Assembly: GCA_016927095.1 (NCBI GenBank)
Contig: JAFGNI010000586.1
Location: forward strand, 1 to 19,440
Source of the DNA: Anaerolineae bacterium
GTDB taxonomy: Bacteria; Chloroflexota; Anaerolineae; B4-G1; SLSP01
DNA: 19,440 nucleotides
Direction: 5' to 3'
Below the pieces are notes generated by a model. That model was given only the letters and a program-made list of their open reading frames with translations. It did no database searches and was not told the DNA's origin. Position numbers and translations under genes: made by a program. Every line of letters begins with the position of its first letter. The first letter of the stretch is position 1. This document shows, piece by piece, positions 1 through 7,885 of the stretch.

Positions 1-1310
1 ACGTGGGAGGTGGGCGGAACCGCGCTGTCGTCTTCGACAGGGATAATAGCCTGGAGCAACTTGTGCACCCGGTCCGCGCGCAGATAGGCGTCCATCCGCT
101 TAGGATCATCCTTGTAGGTCTCAGCCCACTCTGCAAAGTGCGAGAAGAGCCGTACCCGCATCAGGGGCAACTCATAGGGCGTGGCGCTGTTGATGACGTA
201 ATCGGCAGTATGAACGTAGGGAATGATGTGCCGGAGCTCGCTGCTGCGTACATAGTGCCAGTGCTCCAGCGTCTGCTTGGGGGCATAAGCACGTTCCCGG
301 GCATCGCGCACCATCCGCCGCATCAGGCGTAGGTCCGTGAACCGAATGTAGTTGTTGTCCGGGCCCTTCATCTGCAGCAGCGTCTCGATGTAGAGTTTGA
401 ATTTCTGCTCGTGCGGAATCGCCTCGGTCATCCCCTCATAGAGGCCATGGAGGCTGTCGATCAAAATGATCTGATCCTCCCGAACCCGCATCGGGGTAAC
501 CTCAGGCTGTCGGGTGCCGGTCTTGAAGTCATAGTAGGGCAGCATGACCTCTTCGCCCGCGATCAGTCGTTGCAGATGGTCGTTGATCAAGGCCAGGTCC
601 AGCGCTTGCGGCGTCTCGAAGTCGTAGTCCCCAAACTCATCCTGAGGATGCATGTCGAGGTTGAAGAAGTAGTTGTCGACGTTGAGCGACACGAGACCAA
701 GACCTTCGCGCTCCAAACGCTCGGCAAGCTTGATGGTCGTCGTCGTCTTATTGGAGGAAGATGGCCCGGCGATGATCACGACGCGGACGGTCTCGCGGCT
801 ATTCAGAATCTTGGCTGCCGCGTCGTCCACATCGTTCTCATAGGCCAGATCCGTCTCCCGCACGATGTCAGCAAACTCCCCCTTCGCCAGGCGCTCATTG
901 AGACGGAAAACGTTGTGAACGTTGTGGTCCACTGCCCAGTTGAGGACCTCCCATAGCTTGCGATAGGGGATGCTTTCGGGATCTCGCTGCGACTGCCCCG
1001 TCTTGCGGCGCTCGCGCCGGATAGCGCGCTCACGGCGATAGAGGATATAGGCTTTGGCGGTCCGTGCGTGACCGTTTTTGATCAACACCTGCTCAACAAT
1101 GTCCTGGATCTCTTCAACGGTAGGGATCCGGTCCTCGCCACAATTTCGCTCGAGGATATCGACAACTCTGTCCGTCAGCGATTCGGCAATGCTCCGATCA
1201 CGTCCACCAACGGCGACAGCCGCGCGGTAGATCGCATTGGTGATGCGCTCGCGATTGAAAGGAACGACGGCGCCCGTGCGCTTGACAACCTGCGTCAGAC
1301 ACTCACTCAT
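1..1310 (-). CDS. ATP-cone / uridine-kinase-like nucleoside kinase (partial, 3' end outside window)
   Basis: The reading frame is open from an ATG at 1310 to the left edge (436 codons), preceded by a clear AGGAGG ribosome binding site. Residues about 7-95 form an ATP-cone, the nucleotide-sensing module of ribonucleotide reductases and NrdR (VVKRTGAVVPFNRERI near the start, KNGHARTAKAYILYRRER at the end). From about residue 175 a P-loop kinase of the uridine kinase/phosphoribulokinase superfamily follows: P-loop GPSSSNKT at 183-189 region, LNVDNYF at 209-215, DYDFETPQALDL, and PYYDFKTGTR. Related bacterial kinases usually carry a TGS/ThrRS-like N-terminal region; here an ATP-cone takes that place, suggesting allosteric control by ATP/dATP (inference). 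The P-loop has Asn where the Walker A consensus has Gly before Lys. The likely activity is phosphorylation of a nucleoside or similar small molecule; the substrate cannot be read from sequence. It is divergent from lexA. Confidence 0.88.
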   Translation of the reverse strand, partial: MSECLTQVVKRTGAVVPFNRERITNAIYRAAVAVGGRDRSIAESLTDRVVDILERNCGEDRIPTVEEIQDIVEQVLIKNGHARTAKAYILYRRERAIRRERRKTGQSQRDPESIPYRKLWEVLNWAVDHNVHNVFRLNERLAKGEFADIVRETDLAYENDVDDAAAKILNSRETVRVVIIAGPSSSNKTTTTIKLAERLEREGLGLVSLNVDNYFFNLDMHPQDEFGDYDFETPQALDLALINDHLQRLIAGEEVMLPYYDFKTGTRQPEVTPMRVREDQIILIDSLHGLYEGMTEAIPHEQKFKLYIETLLQMKGPDNNYIRFTDLRLMRRMVRDARERAYAPKQTLEHWHYVRSSELRHIIPYVHTADYVINSATPYELPLMRVRLFSHFAEWAETYKDDPKRMDAYLRADRVHKLLQAIIPVEDDSAVPPTSH

Positions 1311-1436
1311 CCTAGACCTCCTCGCACAGGATCAATATCCTAGATGTCACTCTACAATTTTAGCATAGGACGGACACTTGCGTAGTTGGGGCGCTGCGCG
1401 CCGCCAAACCGAGTGGCGCCCGCGGAATGTGGTCAG

Positions 1437-1466
1437 ATGTTCTATTTGGGTCTTGACGTAGAACAT
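1437..1466. promoter_or_regulatory. Inverted repeat, candidate operator upstream of lexA
   Basis: ATGTTCTA at 1437-1444 and its perfect reverse complement TAGAACAT at 1459-1466 are separated by 14 bp, and the right arm lies inside the -35/-10 spacer of the lexA promoter. The right arm also starts GAAC-ATAT-GATC (1461-1472), one base off the GAAC-N4-GTTC core of Bacillus/actinobacterial SOS boxes. This placement fits autorepression by LexA, but which of the two arrangements is bound cannot be decided from one site. Confidence 0.5.
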
Positions 1467-1481
1467 ATGATCGAATATAAT
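1453..1481 (+). promoter_or_regulatory. Sigma-70-type promoter of lexA
   Basis: TTGACG at 1453-1458 and a perfect TATAAT at 1476-1481 are separated by 17 bp, which is optimal housekeeping-sigma spacing. Transcription would start near 1488 and leave a leader of about 70 bases before the lexA start codon. The candidate operator overlaps the spacer. Confidence 0.8.
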
Positions 1482-1485
1482 GTGG

Positions 1486-1512
1486 TTGGGATAGTTGGGA
1501 TAATTGGGAAAG
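1486..1512 (+). repeat. Three tandem 9-bp repeats in the lexA leader
   Basis: TTGGGATAG, TTGGGATAA and TTGGGAAAG follow each other without gaps, starting at about the predicted transcription start of lexA. They may be a protein binding array or simple slippage. No function is shown by the sequence. Confidence 0.7.
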
Positions 1513-1561
1513 CAGAACACCCGGCCCAACGCCCGTAAACTTGGGCACTGGGAGGTTATCT

Positions 1562-2212
1562 ATGGCTGAGCGATTGCCTGAACGACAGCAGAAGGTCTTG
1601 GATTGCATCGCGGAATACGTCGATGAGCACGGTTTTCCACCAACGGTACGTGAGATCGGGGACGCCATTGGCGTCAACTCCACATCTCTCGTCTCCTACT
1701 ATCTGAAGCGTCTGGAGGAGCGTGGCCTCATCGTGCGCGAACCGTCGATGTCCCGCGCGATTCAGCTCACGGAACCCGCCGCGAACGAGATCACGGTTGA
1801 GATCAGCGAGAACAACCTCTCGATCCCCTTCTTAGGGTATATCGCCGCGGGCAGCCCGCTCAATTTCGAGTCGCTGGAGGGCAGCGACGAAACCATCGAG
1901 ATCAACCGCGCGCTCTTCGGTCGTGATGTCTCAGATCTCTACGCGCTCAAAGTCCAGGGCGACTCGATGATCGATGCCCTGATCAACGACGGGGACATCG
2001 TGGTCTTCAAACACCAGGAACGTGTGGAACAGGGTCAGATGGCCGCTGTGCGACTCAAGGATGAAAACGAGACGACACTCAAGAAATTCTACGATGAGGG
2101 CAAGCGGGTGCGCTTGCAGCCGGCCAATCCCACGATGGATCCCATCTACGTACCGGCCCACAATGTGGAGGTTCAGGGCAAGGTCGTCCTGGTGATCCGG
2201 CAGCTATCCTAG
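1562..2212 (+). CDS. lexA: LexA repressor (SOS regulator, self-cleaving serine peptidase S24)
   Basis: The 216-residue product matches full-length LexA. An N-terminal winged helix-turn-helix (residues 1-70, with FPPTVREIGDAIGVNS and a recognition helix around SLVSYYLKRLEERG) is followed by the S24 latent peptidase. The cleavage bond is Ala96-Gly97 in IAAGSPL, the nucleophile is Ser135 in GDSM, and the general base is Lys174 in TTLKKFY. All are present, so the protein should undergo RecA-stimulated autocleavage and derepress DNA-damage genes. An in-frame TTG lies upstream at 1541, but the ATG at 1562 is chosen because GGGAGG sits about 7 bases before it. The gene has its own near-consensus promoter with an overlapping inverted repeat. 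Its 3' end converges on the peptidase gene with only 5 bp between stop codons. Confidence 0.96.
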   Translation: MAERLPERQQKVLDCIAEYVDEHGFPPTVREIGDAIGVNSTSLVSYYLKRLEERGLIVREPSMSRAIQLTEPAANEITVEISENNLSIPFLGYIAAGSPLNFESLEGSDETIEINRALFGRDVSDLYALKVQGDSMIDALINDGDIVVFKHQERVEQGQMAAVRLKDENETTLKKFYDEGKRVRLQPANPTMDPIYVPAHNVEVQGKVVLVIRQLS

Positions 2213-2217
2213 CCAGA

Positions 2218-5200
2218 TCATCTCACGATGGGCAGGTAGTGCCGCCACGGTTCAAAACTGAGCCAGAGGTGATCCTCCCAGCGGCTGCCGGCCCCAGTCA
2301 TAAGCAGCGCGTCGATACGGACAGGCCGGTCCCACACAGCGGCTTGAACCGGGATCACCACATCCTGTCTGGCGAAGGGTCCCAGGCTGCCGCGCCATCC
2401 CGTGAGTGCAACGCCTTGGGTAAGGGGTGTCGTCGCCGTGATCGGGCCCAGGCCGGTCATCAACCACAAGGAAAGCGTAGCATCGGCAGCGGTATTCGCG
2501 CTGCTATTGTAGATCGTATACGTGAGCGTAAGCGGCTCAGTCGTCCGCACGGGTGTCTCCCACCCCGATTGCCATTGACTTGCCGCCAGGTCGAGCCCCT
2601 CACCGTAGAAGGGTGCCTCCCGGACGAAGGCGATATCCCACACCGGCAGCGAAAGCGTCACAGTGGGTGATTGATGCTCAACCCCACCCAACCAGGTAGC
2701 GTCCCACGCAAACCTGACCGGGGCAGCAGGAGAGACCGTACCCTGCCACACAATCTCCCGTGAAGCAGGGTCGTAGGTCAACCCAGCCGGCAGCGTGGGC
2801 AGGCTCACGTCAAAGGCGACAGGCACGCGATGGACGGCCTCACCGGCCATCGGCTGCCCCCCCGTATTGCGCACCACCAACTCGAAGGTCACCACGTCGC
2901 CAACCGCAGCCGTCCGCGGGGAGACAAGGAATTCACTAGCCCCTAACGGCGATAGCCATCCGATCCCATTCGCTAACGCGCGGCTTCGCGCAGGAAGTGA
3001 CAGCGCTTCTAGGGGGAAGGCATAGAACAGCGTCTGGGACCCTGCGCCACCGGGGCCACCCGTGGCAATCCCTATGGGCTGCCCGAGTTGACCGCGGACC
3101 ACGGGCGTGGCCGTGGGAAGCGGCTCGATGGTATGTGACCAATTGGGGAATGGATAGCTCAACTGCTCAGCCACCCAGCCCTGACCGGCCGGGTGGCTGG
3201 TAACCCCCCTTGCCTCCTTGGCCTGATGGGCCCAATCGGCCAGCAGCACCCCAAGCCGTGTGGTGAGGGGATCATCTTGATGGTGGTAGACGAAGTCCTG
3301 GGAGGACAGGAGCAACTTTCCGCCACCATCCAGGTAGGCTTGAAGGCGCGCCACTTCTCCCTCCTCGACGGGCGCGTACCAGTCATAGCCGGTAAACCAG
3401 ACGACAATCGGATAGTGCAAGAGCGTGTCAGTGGAAGGGGACGTTGTGCCCACCAAGCCTCCAGCCCCAGACCGTGTATCCCAAAGGTCATAAACGATGC
3501 CCGCAGCATCCAAGGCATCGCGGTAAGCATCCTCCATCGGATACCAGCGGTCATCGTCCACCAGCAGGACGGAGGCCGGGGTCTTGGTGGTGACGGTTGT
3601 TGAGACCGGCAACGGCACATTGTCGGAGGTCGCCGCGATCACGACTGCATCCGAGACGTTGACAGAAACATCTGCCGGTATTGTCACCGTGACGGTGACC
3701 AAGGCAGACGCGCACGGCGCGAGCTGAAACACGGTATCGCTCATCTCCGTTGGCCACGTCTGGCCGGACGCGGTCAAGGTCACGGTCTCCTCAGTCCCCG
3801 CATACCCGATGTGCCTGACTTTCAGAACGTGGATGACACGCTCTCCGGGCAGGCCAATCTGCGTGGAGGCGGTCACCGATGTCACGGTCAGCCCGGCGAT
3901 CAAAGGATCTGCAGCCAGCCAGTCAATGCTGCGTTGGAGAACGCTATGGCGGTGCTGCGCGGCGGCAATGCTCTCAAAGCCGAAGGAGAAAAGGAGCGAA
4001 CGGTAGGGCACGCAGATATCTGCTGCAACGCCGGCACCCGTACCACCGGCATAGGTCCAGGGTATGGCGGCCAGCTCAGGATCTCGCGCGGCGACGACAT
4101 CCGGAGAGGCCTGGTTATCCGCCCCAGTGCCGCCCCAAAGCTCCAGCTGTAGGCCGGCAAAGGGTCCGCTTCCGGTAATCGCCCTGGTCGCGCTGGTGTC
4201 AGCTACATATTGGACGCCCATCTGTTCAGCTAAGTAGGGCCGTGGCGCTCCCCAGAGGGAGCCACCCCCATCAAGATAAGCCACGTCTTGTCCGCTGAGC
4301 AGCAAGTTCCCACCAGACGCCAAATAGGTCGAGAGCACTGAGCTGGCGCCGACTAGCCCGGGAGAGCCAAACGGCGACGACCAAAGTACAACGTCGTAGG
4401 TCGCAAGCGTCGAGCTGACAGGTACGTCTGAACCGGGATCTTTGATCCTGGCGAGATCGTAGACGTATCGCAGGGCATCCAGGGACTCTGTCCAGTAACT
4501 GACTTGACTGCCATAGTACCACGCGCCTTCGTCAATAAGCAGCAGCGCCGGCGCGCGCTCCAGGACGAAATCTCGCGCCGCGGTCGATCCCGCTACGATA
4601 CTCACGGTTGCTGTTACGACACGGTAGCCTAGTCCGCGCACCTGAAGGGTGTAGTCGCCAACGGGCAGAAGCAGGCTATAGGTACCCTTCGTCGTCGAGA
4701 TCGCCACGGGCGTCTCCTGCGCCCGGACCCAGACGGTTGAGGTTGGCACCGCGCCGGTCCCTTGGATGGTGAGATTGCCCTGCACCCTCCCGGTAGGCAT
4801 CGCCGCTAGAGCGAAGTTGAGCTCACGGGAAGGGCCGGCAAGAACATCGACCCGCGACACAGTCTGCGCGTCGTAGCCGAAGGCATCAGCGCGAACCGTA
4901 TATCGGCCGGGCGTCAGCGCCAGCGTGTAGTGCCCCTCGGCGTCGGTGTTGGTCGTGATGCCAGGGGCTTCACCGGGCACGGTCGTGTCAGGCCAGGCAG
5001 TGATGGTTGCACCCGGTATGGCCCGCGCCGCTCCACCTTGGCTAGCATTGTCGGTTACCGTTCCAACCAGGAGTGCGGGTTTCACGAGCGCCACCACAGC
5101 CTGGTAGGCGTCGATCTCTCCCCAGCCGCTGTCGTTGTTGGGCAAGGTGGTGATCAGTGGACGCGCAGTCTCTGTGATCACGCGCGTCATCGTCGCTACT

Positions 5201-6573
5201 GAGATCGTAGGGCTCACGCTCCGCATCAGCGCGCCAAGCCCGGCGACATGCGGTGCGGCCATCGACGTCCCGCTCTTGGAGAGATAGGTCCCCCCAGGGC
5301 CCGAAGAGACAATGTTGACGCCCGGCGCCACCACAAGCGGTTTGATCTCATCCCAGGGCGAGGGCCCGCGACTAGAGAACGACGCGACCTGCCGGTCGGG
5401 ATCACTAGCGCCGACAGCCAGGACGCCGGGATTGCTTGCCGGCGAGCCGACAGTGTGCGACTGCGGTCCCGAGTTGCCGGCAGCGAAGGCCGAGAAGATA
5501 CCCGCGGCTTCGAGCGTCTGAATGGCCTCCAGGAAGACGGTGGAGTTCATGTCGCTGCTGCTCCAAGAGGCATTCACAGTATCAGGGGCCAGGCTCGCAT
5601 CGCCATTGGGCGCAAGCAGCCACTGGAATCCGCTCAGTATCCAGGAATCGTACCCGTAGCCGTCGCTGTTCATCACCTTCACACCGATCCAGCGGGCACC
5701 GGGGGCGACGCCGACAGACGCACCGACCGCCGTACCAGCCACGTGCGTGCCGTGCCCGTGGTCATCGTAGGGATAGGTCCCGCCGCTGACCGCATCATAC
5801 CAAGCGCTGGCGTGGTCGAATACACCCTTATCAACATTGCCCCGATAGGCGCCCATGAGATCGGGATGCTGCCAATCAACGCCCGTATCCATCACAGCCA
5901 CAACCGCTCCCGTGCCACTGACCGCGAAGGTGTGCCAGACGCGCGGCGCATCAATCGCCTGTAGCCCCCAGGGGATCTCGGCAGCGAGAAGGCCCACGTC
6001 ACCGCCCTCGGCGAAAGAGGGCGCGGGTTCCAGGTATTGCACATAGCGGTCGAGATGCACCTCGGCAACGGCTGGGGACGCTAGCAGAGCCCGGGCGACC
6101 GAGGTCGTGACCTCCAAACCAATGGCGTTGACGAGCCAGAGATCGCGCTCCTCGGTGAGGGTGCCGGCGCGGCGGGCCTCGGTCAGGACCGGCGAGAGCG
6201 ATGCCTTGGCCTGCAGATAGCTCGCCCGCCGCATCGCTACAGCGCGCGCCCGCTGAGCCATCCAGTCATCCGAGGCCGGCGACACAGGCGCAGGTTGGGC
6301 ACCATCGGAGGGCAGTCGCAAGACCACGATGAGGCGCAGCAATGAGCCATCGGGCGCAGCCGCGATGGCACGTTGGGCCTCGGGTGCGACGTGAGCCGCT
6401 AACGGCGGCTGCGGCAGCACGGGGAGAACGTCTTGCGACCCTGCAGGGACGCCAGCAGGAGGACTCCCAGCCGCGCCCAACGCCAACCACGTCAAACCGC
6501 CAAACACGAGGGCGCCCAGCCCGGCAACGAGCACGACAAGCAGGGAGCGTAACGGCCTCTGACGACGTTGCAT
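2218..6573 (-). CDS. Secreted subtilisin-like (S8) serine peptidase, multidomain, 1451 aa
   Basis: An N-terminal hydrophobic segment (about residues 9-34, after RRQRPLR) is a signal peptide or anchor. A prodomain-like stretch covers about 75-185, then the S8 catalytic domain to about 500: Asp229 in VMDTG, His274 in GHGTHVAG, oxyanion Asn367 in AAGNSGP and Ser437 in SGTSMAAPH. Two carboxypeptidase-regulatory-like beta domains follow (about 500-590 and 593-672). Two related domains resembling the GATase1/ThuA fold (about 675-890 and 1000-1215) each carry a LLIDEG/LLVDDD strand and a YL-GG-LLLS-QD segment, separated by a beta domain; further beta-sandwich sequence runs to the end. The protein ends HYLPIVR, like the short YLP-type tails common on Chloroflexi exoproteins. 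The likely role is extracellular or surface proteolysis. AGGAGG precedes the ATG at 6573. Only 5 bp separate its stop from that of lexA. Confidence 0.93.
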   Translation of the reverse strand: MQRRQRPLRSLLVVLVAGLGALVFGGLTWLALGAAGSPPAGVPAGSQDVLPVLPQPPLAAHVAPEAQRAIAAAPDGSLLRLIVVLRLPSDGAQPAPVSPASDDWMAQRARAVAMRRASYLQAKASLSPVLTEARRAGTLTEERDLWLVNAIGLEVTTSVARALLASPAVAEVHLDRYVQYLEPAPSFAEGGDVGLLAAEIPWGLQAIDAPRVWHTFAVSGTGAVVAVMDTGVDWQHPDLMGAYRGNVDKGVFDHASAWYDAVSGGTYPYDDHGHGTHVAGTAVGASVGVAPGARWIGVKVMNSDGYGYDSWILSGFQWLLAPNGDASLAPDTVNASWSSSDMNSTVFLEAIQTLEAAGIFSAFAAGNSGPQSHTVGSPASNPGVLAVGASDPDRQVASFSSRGPSPWDEIKPLVVAPGVNIVSSGPGGTYLSKSGTSMAAPHVAGLGALMRSVSPTISVATMTRVITETARPLITTLPNNDSGWGEIDAYQAVVALVKPALLVGTVTDNASQGGAARAIPGATITAWPDTTVPGEAPGITTNTDAEGHYTLALTPGRYTVRADAFGYDAQTVSRVDVLAGPSRELNFALAAMPTGRVQGNLTIQGTGAVPTSTVWVRAQETPVAISTTKGTYSLLLPVGDYTLQVRGLGYRVVTATVSIVAGSTAARDFVLERAPALLLIDEGAWYYGSQVSYWTESLDALRYVYDLARIKDPGSDVPVSSTLATYDVVLWSSPFGSPGLVGASSVLSTYLASGGNLLLSGQDVAYLDGGGSLWGAPRPYLAEQMGVQYVADTSATRAITGSGPFAGLQLELWGGTGADNQASPDVVAARDPELAAIPWTYAGGTGAGVAADICVPYRSLLFSFGFESIAAAQHRHSVLQRSIDWLAADPLIAGLTVTSVTASTQIGLPGERVIHVLKVRHIGYAGTEETVTLTASGQTWPTEMSDTVFQLAPCASALVTVTVTIPADVSVNVSDAVVIAATSDNVPLPVSTTVTTKTPASVLLVDDDRWYPMEDAYRDALDAAGIVYDLWDTRSGAGGLVGTTSPSTDTLLHYPIVVWFTGYDWYAPVEEGEVARLQAYLDGGGKLLLSSQDFVYHHQDDPLTTRLGVLLADWAHQAKEARGVTSHPAGQGWVAEQLSYPFPNWSHTIEPLPTATPVVRGQLGQPIGIATGGPGGAGSQTLFYAFPLEALSLPARSRALANGIGWLSPLGASEFLVSPRTAAVGDVVTFELVVRNTGGQPMAGEAVHRVPVAFDVSLPTLPAGLTYDPASREIVWQGTVSPAAPVRFAWDATWLGGVEHQSPTVTLSLPVWDIAFVREAPFYGEGLDLAASQWQSGWETPVRTTEPLTLTYTIYNSSANTAADATLSLWLMTGLGPITATTPLTQGVALTGWRGSLGPFARQDVVIPVQAAVWDRPVRIDALLMTGAGSRWEDHLWLSFEPWRHYLPIVR

Positions 6574-6678
6574 GCGCCTCCTTCTGGACCGTCGCCAAGT
6601 GTGCGCCCAAGGTCATCAGGCCCCAGATGATGCGAAAATCCCGCCTGAAAGGCCCGGGCAAAGGGGAATCTTGGATGG

Positions 6679-6684
6679 ATTATA
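6679..6684 (-). promoter_or_regulatory. Possible -10 box for the secreted peptidase gene
   Basis: A perfect TATAAT on the minus strand lies about 105 bases upstream of the peptidase start. No good TTGACA-like element is found at 16-18 bp spacing, so the assignment rests on the -10 box alone. Confidence 0.35.
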
Positions 6685-6786
6685 CCGGAATCACCCCAGT
6701 TGTGCTGCTGGAATTGTAGCCTATACTAGGAGCGTAGCCAGGATGCAATTAAACATTTCATACAACTGCCCAGACACGGCTGGTTA

Positions 6787-6814
6787 TTGACATCCAGATG
6801 GGCTATGTTAAACT
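6787..6814 (+). promoter_or_regulatory. Promoter of the first receiver-domain gene
   Basis: A perfect TTGACA at 6787-6792 and TAAACT at 6809-6814 are separated by 16 bp. The predicted start near 6821 would give a short leader of about 25 bases carrying the AGGAGGT ribosome binding site. The rest of the 6574-6845 gap shows no gene. Confidence 0.65.
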
Positions 6815-6845
6815 GATGTGAGAAGCCTTAATCAGGAGGTGCCTC

Positions 6846-7238
6846 ATGGCCGAGACCGAGAACCCCATCAGAGTCGTCTGCATTGAGGACGAGCCAGAGA
6901 TGATAGAACTCATCAAGCTGATTCTGGGTCGTCGCAACTTCGAGCTCATCGGTGCTGTCGGTGGCCGTGAGGGCTTGGGGACCGTTCGCAAAGTCAAGCC
7001 TGACCTAGTGCTGCTTGACCTGATGATGCCGGACATGGATGGTTGGGAAGTCTACCAACAGATGAAGGCCGACGAAGATCTGAATGAGATCCCCGTGATT
7101 GTCGTGACGGCGAAGGCGCAAAGTATCGACAAGGTTCTGGGGCTGCATATCGCCAAAGTCGATGACTATGTCACGAAACCCTTCGGCCCTCAGGAGCTTC
7201 TTGCGAGTGTCAAGAAAGTTCTGAGCATCGAACTATAA
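6846..7238 (+). CDS. Stand-alone response regulator receiver protein (REC only)
   Basis: The whole 130-residue protein is one CheY-like receiver domain. The acidic pair Glu14-Asp15 binds Mg, Asp58 in LLDLMMPDMDGW is the phosphate acceptor, Thr88 in VVTAK and Lys111 in TKPF complete the active site. There is no DNA-binding or enzymatic output domain, so it must act by protein-protein contact, as in CheY or Spo0F-type relays. No histidine kinase lies in the window, so the partner is unknown. AGGAGGT stands 5 bases before the ATG. It is a close paralogue of the receiver gene 236 bp downstream; both share the MA[ED]TE start, the LDLM-PDM-GW-VYQ-MKAD segment and the LG-HIAKV segment. Confidence 0.93.
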   Translation: MAETENPIRVVCIEDEPEMIELIKLILGRRNFELIGAVGGREGLGTVRKVKPDLVLLDLMMPDMDGWEVYQQMKADEDLNEIPVIVVTAKAQSIDKVLGLHIAKVDDYVTKPFGPQELLASVKKVLSIEL

Positions 7239-7247
7239 GCTGAACCA

Positions 7248-7268
7248 GCTTGACGTTCTGCGTCAAGC
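7248..7268 (+). terminator. Stem-loop after the first receiver gene
   Basis: GCTTGACG and CGTCAAGC form a perfect 8-bp stem around a TTCTG loop, 9 bases after the stop codon. No T-run follows, so intrinsic termination is uncertain; it may instead stabilise the 3' end of the transcript. Confidence 0.45.
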
Positions 7269-7329
7269 GCACATAGATGGATCGCCTCACCGATCGTGAT
7301 CGCGGCGCTGGGATACAGATTATGCTCCT

Positions 7330-7352
7330 GGCGCCATGTTTTATAGGGCGCC
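7330..7352. repeat. GGCGCC inverted repeat in the intergenic region
   Basis: Two copies of the palindrome GGCGCC (7330-7335 and 7347-7352) flank an 11-bp AT-rich stretch, and can form a 6-bp stem. It lies between the two receiver genes and has no clear function. The rest of this gap (7239-7474) shows no gene and no convincing second promoter. Confidence 0.4.
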
Positions 7353-7439
7353 CTCGCCCGCGCAGCACAGCATCAACCGCATCACGATGGAAAGGTTTGG
7401 GATAGCCCAGTCAAAACTGGCTGCAGAGCACACCGCTAC

Positions 7440-7462
7440 GGCGGTACTCACCACCGCTTCGG
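7440..7462 (-). repeat. Palindromic repeat copy, inverted, upstream of second receiver gene
   Basis: This 23-bp segment is, on the minus strand, the same sequence as the units at 7895-7917 and 7916-7938 (core CCGAAGCGGTGGT, two variable bases, then GTACCGCC). It ends 12 bases before the GTG start of the second receiver gene. Together with the downstream copies it flanks that gene in inverted orientation. Confidence 0.8.
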
Positions 7463-7474
7463 AGGGATTACATC

Positions 7475-7885
7475 GTGGCAGACACCGAGAAGCAGCGCAT
7501 CGTCTATATTGAGGATGATCCCGACATGGTTGAGCTTGTAAAGATCATGCTGGATCGACAGAGATTCGATGTTGTGGGTGCTGAGGATGGGACTATGGGT
7601 CTGCAGCAGATGCGCGAGGCGCCCACTGCCCTTGTTCTGCTGGACCTTATGCTGCCAGACATGGGCGGATGGGCTGTCTACCAGACCATGAAAGCGGACG
7701 CCGAGCTCAGCAAGATCCCCGTGGTCGTCGTGACAGCCCAGAACACCCCCATCGATCGCATCTTGGGCGAGCACATCGCCAAGGTACAGATGTACATCGC
7801 CAAGCCCTTCAGCCCCAAGGAATTGCGTTCGGCGGTGGACGCGGTGCTCTCGGGTGGCGCTACGGACCAACCTCATGAGCGGTGA
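7475..7885 (+). CDS. Stand-alone response regulator receiver protein (REC only), paralogue of upstream gene
   Basis: A 136-residue receiver-only protein with Glu13-Asp14-Asp15, phosphate acceptor Asp57 in LLDLMLPDMGGW, Thr88 in VVTAQ and Lys110 in AKPF. No output domain is present. The start is GTG at 7475, with GGAGGG about 8 bases upstream. It resembles the preceding receiver gene over its whole length, so the pair comes from a duplication. Loss of a strictly conserved acidic or aromatic position is not seen, so both should be phosphorylatable. The last sense codon (CGG) and TGA stop lie inside a palindromic repeat, and an inverted copy of the repeat sits just before the start codon. The C-terminal tail after residue 127 (ATDQPHER) may therefore be shaped by the repeat insertion. 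Confidence 0.92.
   Translation: MADTEKQRIVYIEDDPDMVELVKIMLDRQRFDVVGAEDGTMGLQQMREAPTALVLLDLMLPDMGGWAVYQTMKADAELSKIPVVVVTAQNTPIDRILGEHIAKVQMYIAKPFSPKELRSAVDAVLSGGATDQPHER

Noticed and set aside
3..956. Plus-strand open frames at 3-332 and 411-956
   Set aside because: They lie antisense to the ATP-cone kinase, whose frame is open throughout with recognisable motifs; the plus-strand products show no family features.
1357..1362. Minus-strand TAAAAT as -10 box for the kinase gene
   Set aside because: No acceptable -35 element at 16-18 bp; kept only as a weak possibility.
5248..5964. 238-codon plus-strand open frame
   Set aside because: Antisense to the subtilase catalytic domain; Arg/His-rich composition typical of GC-rich shadow frames.
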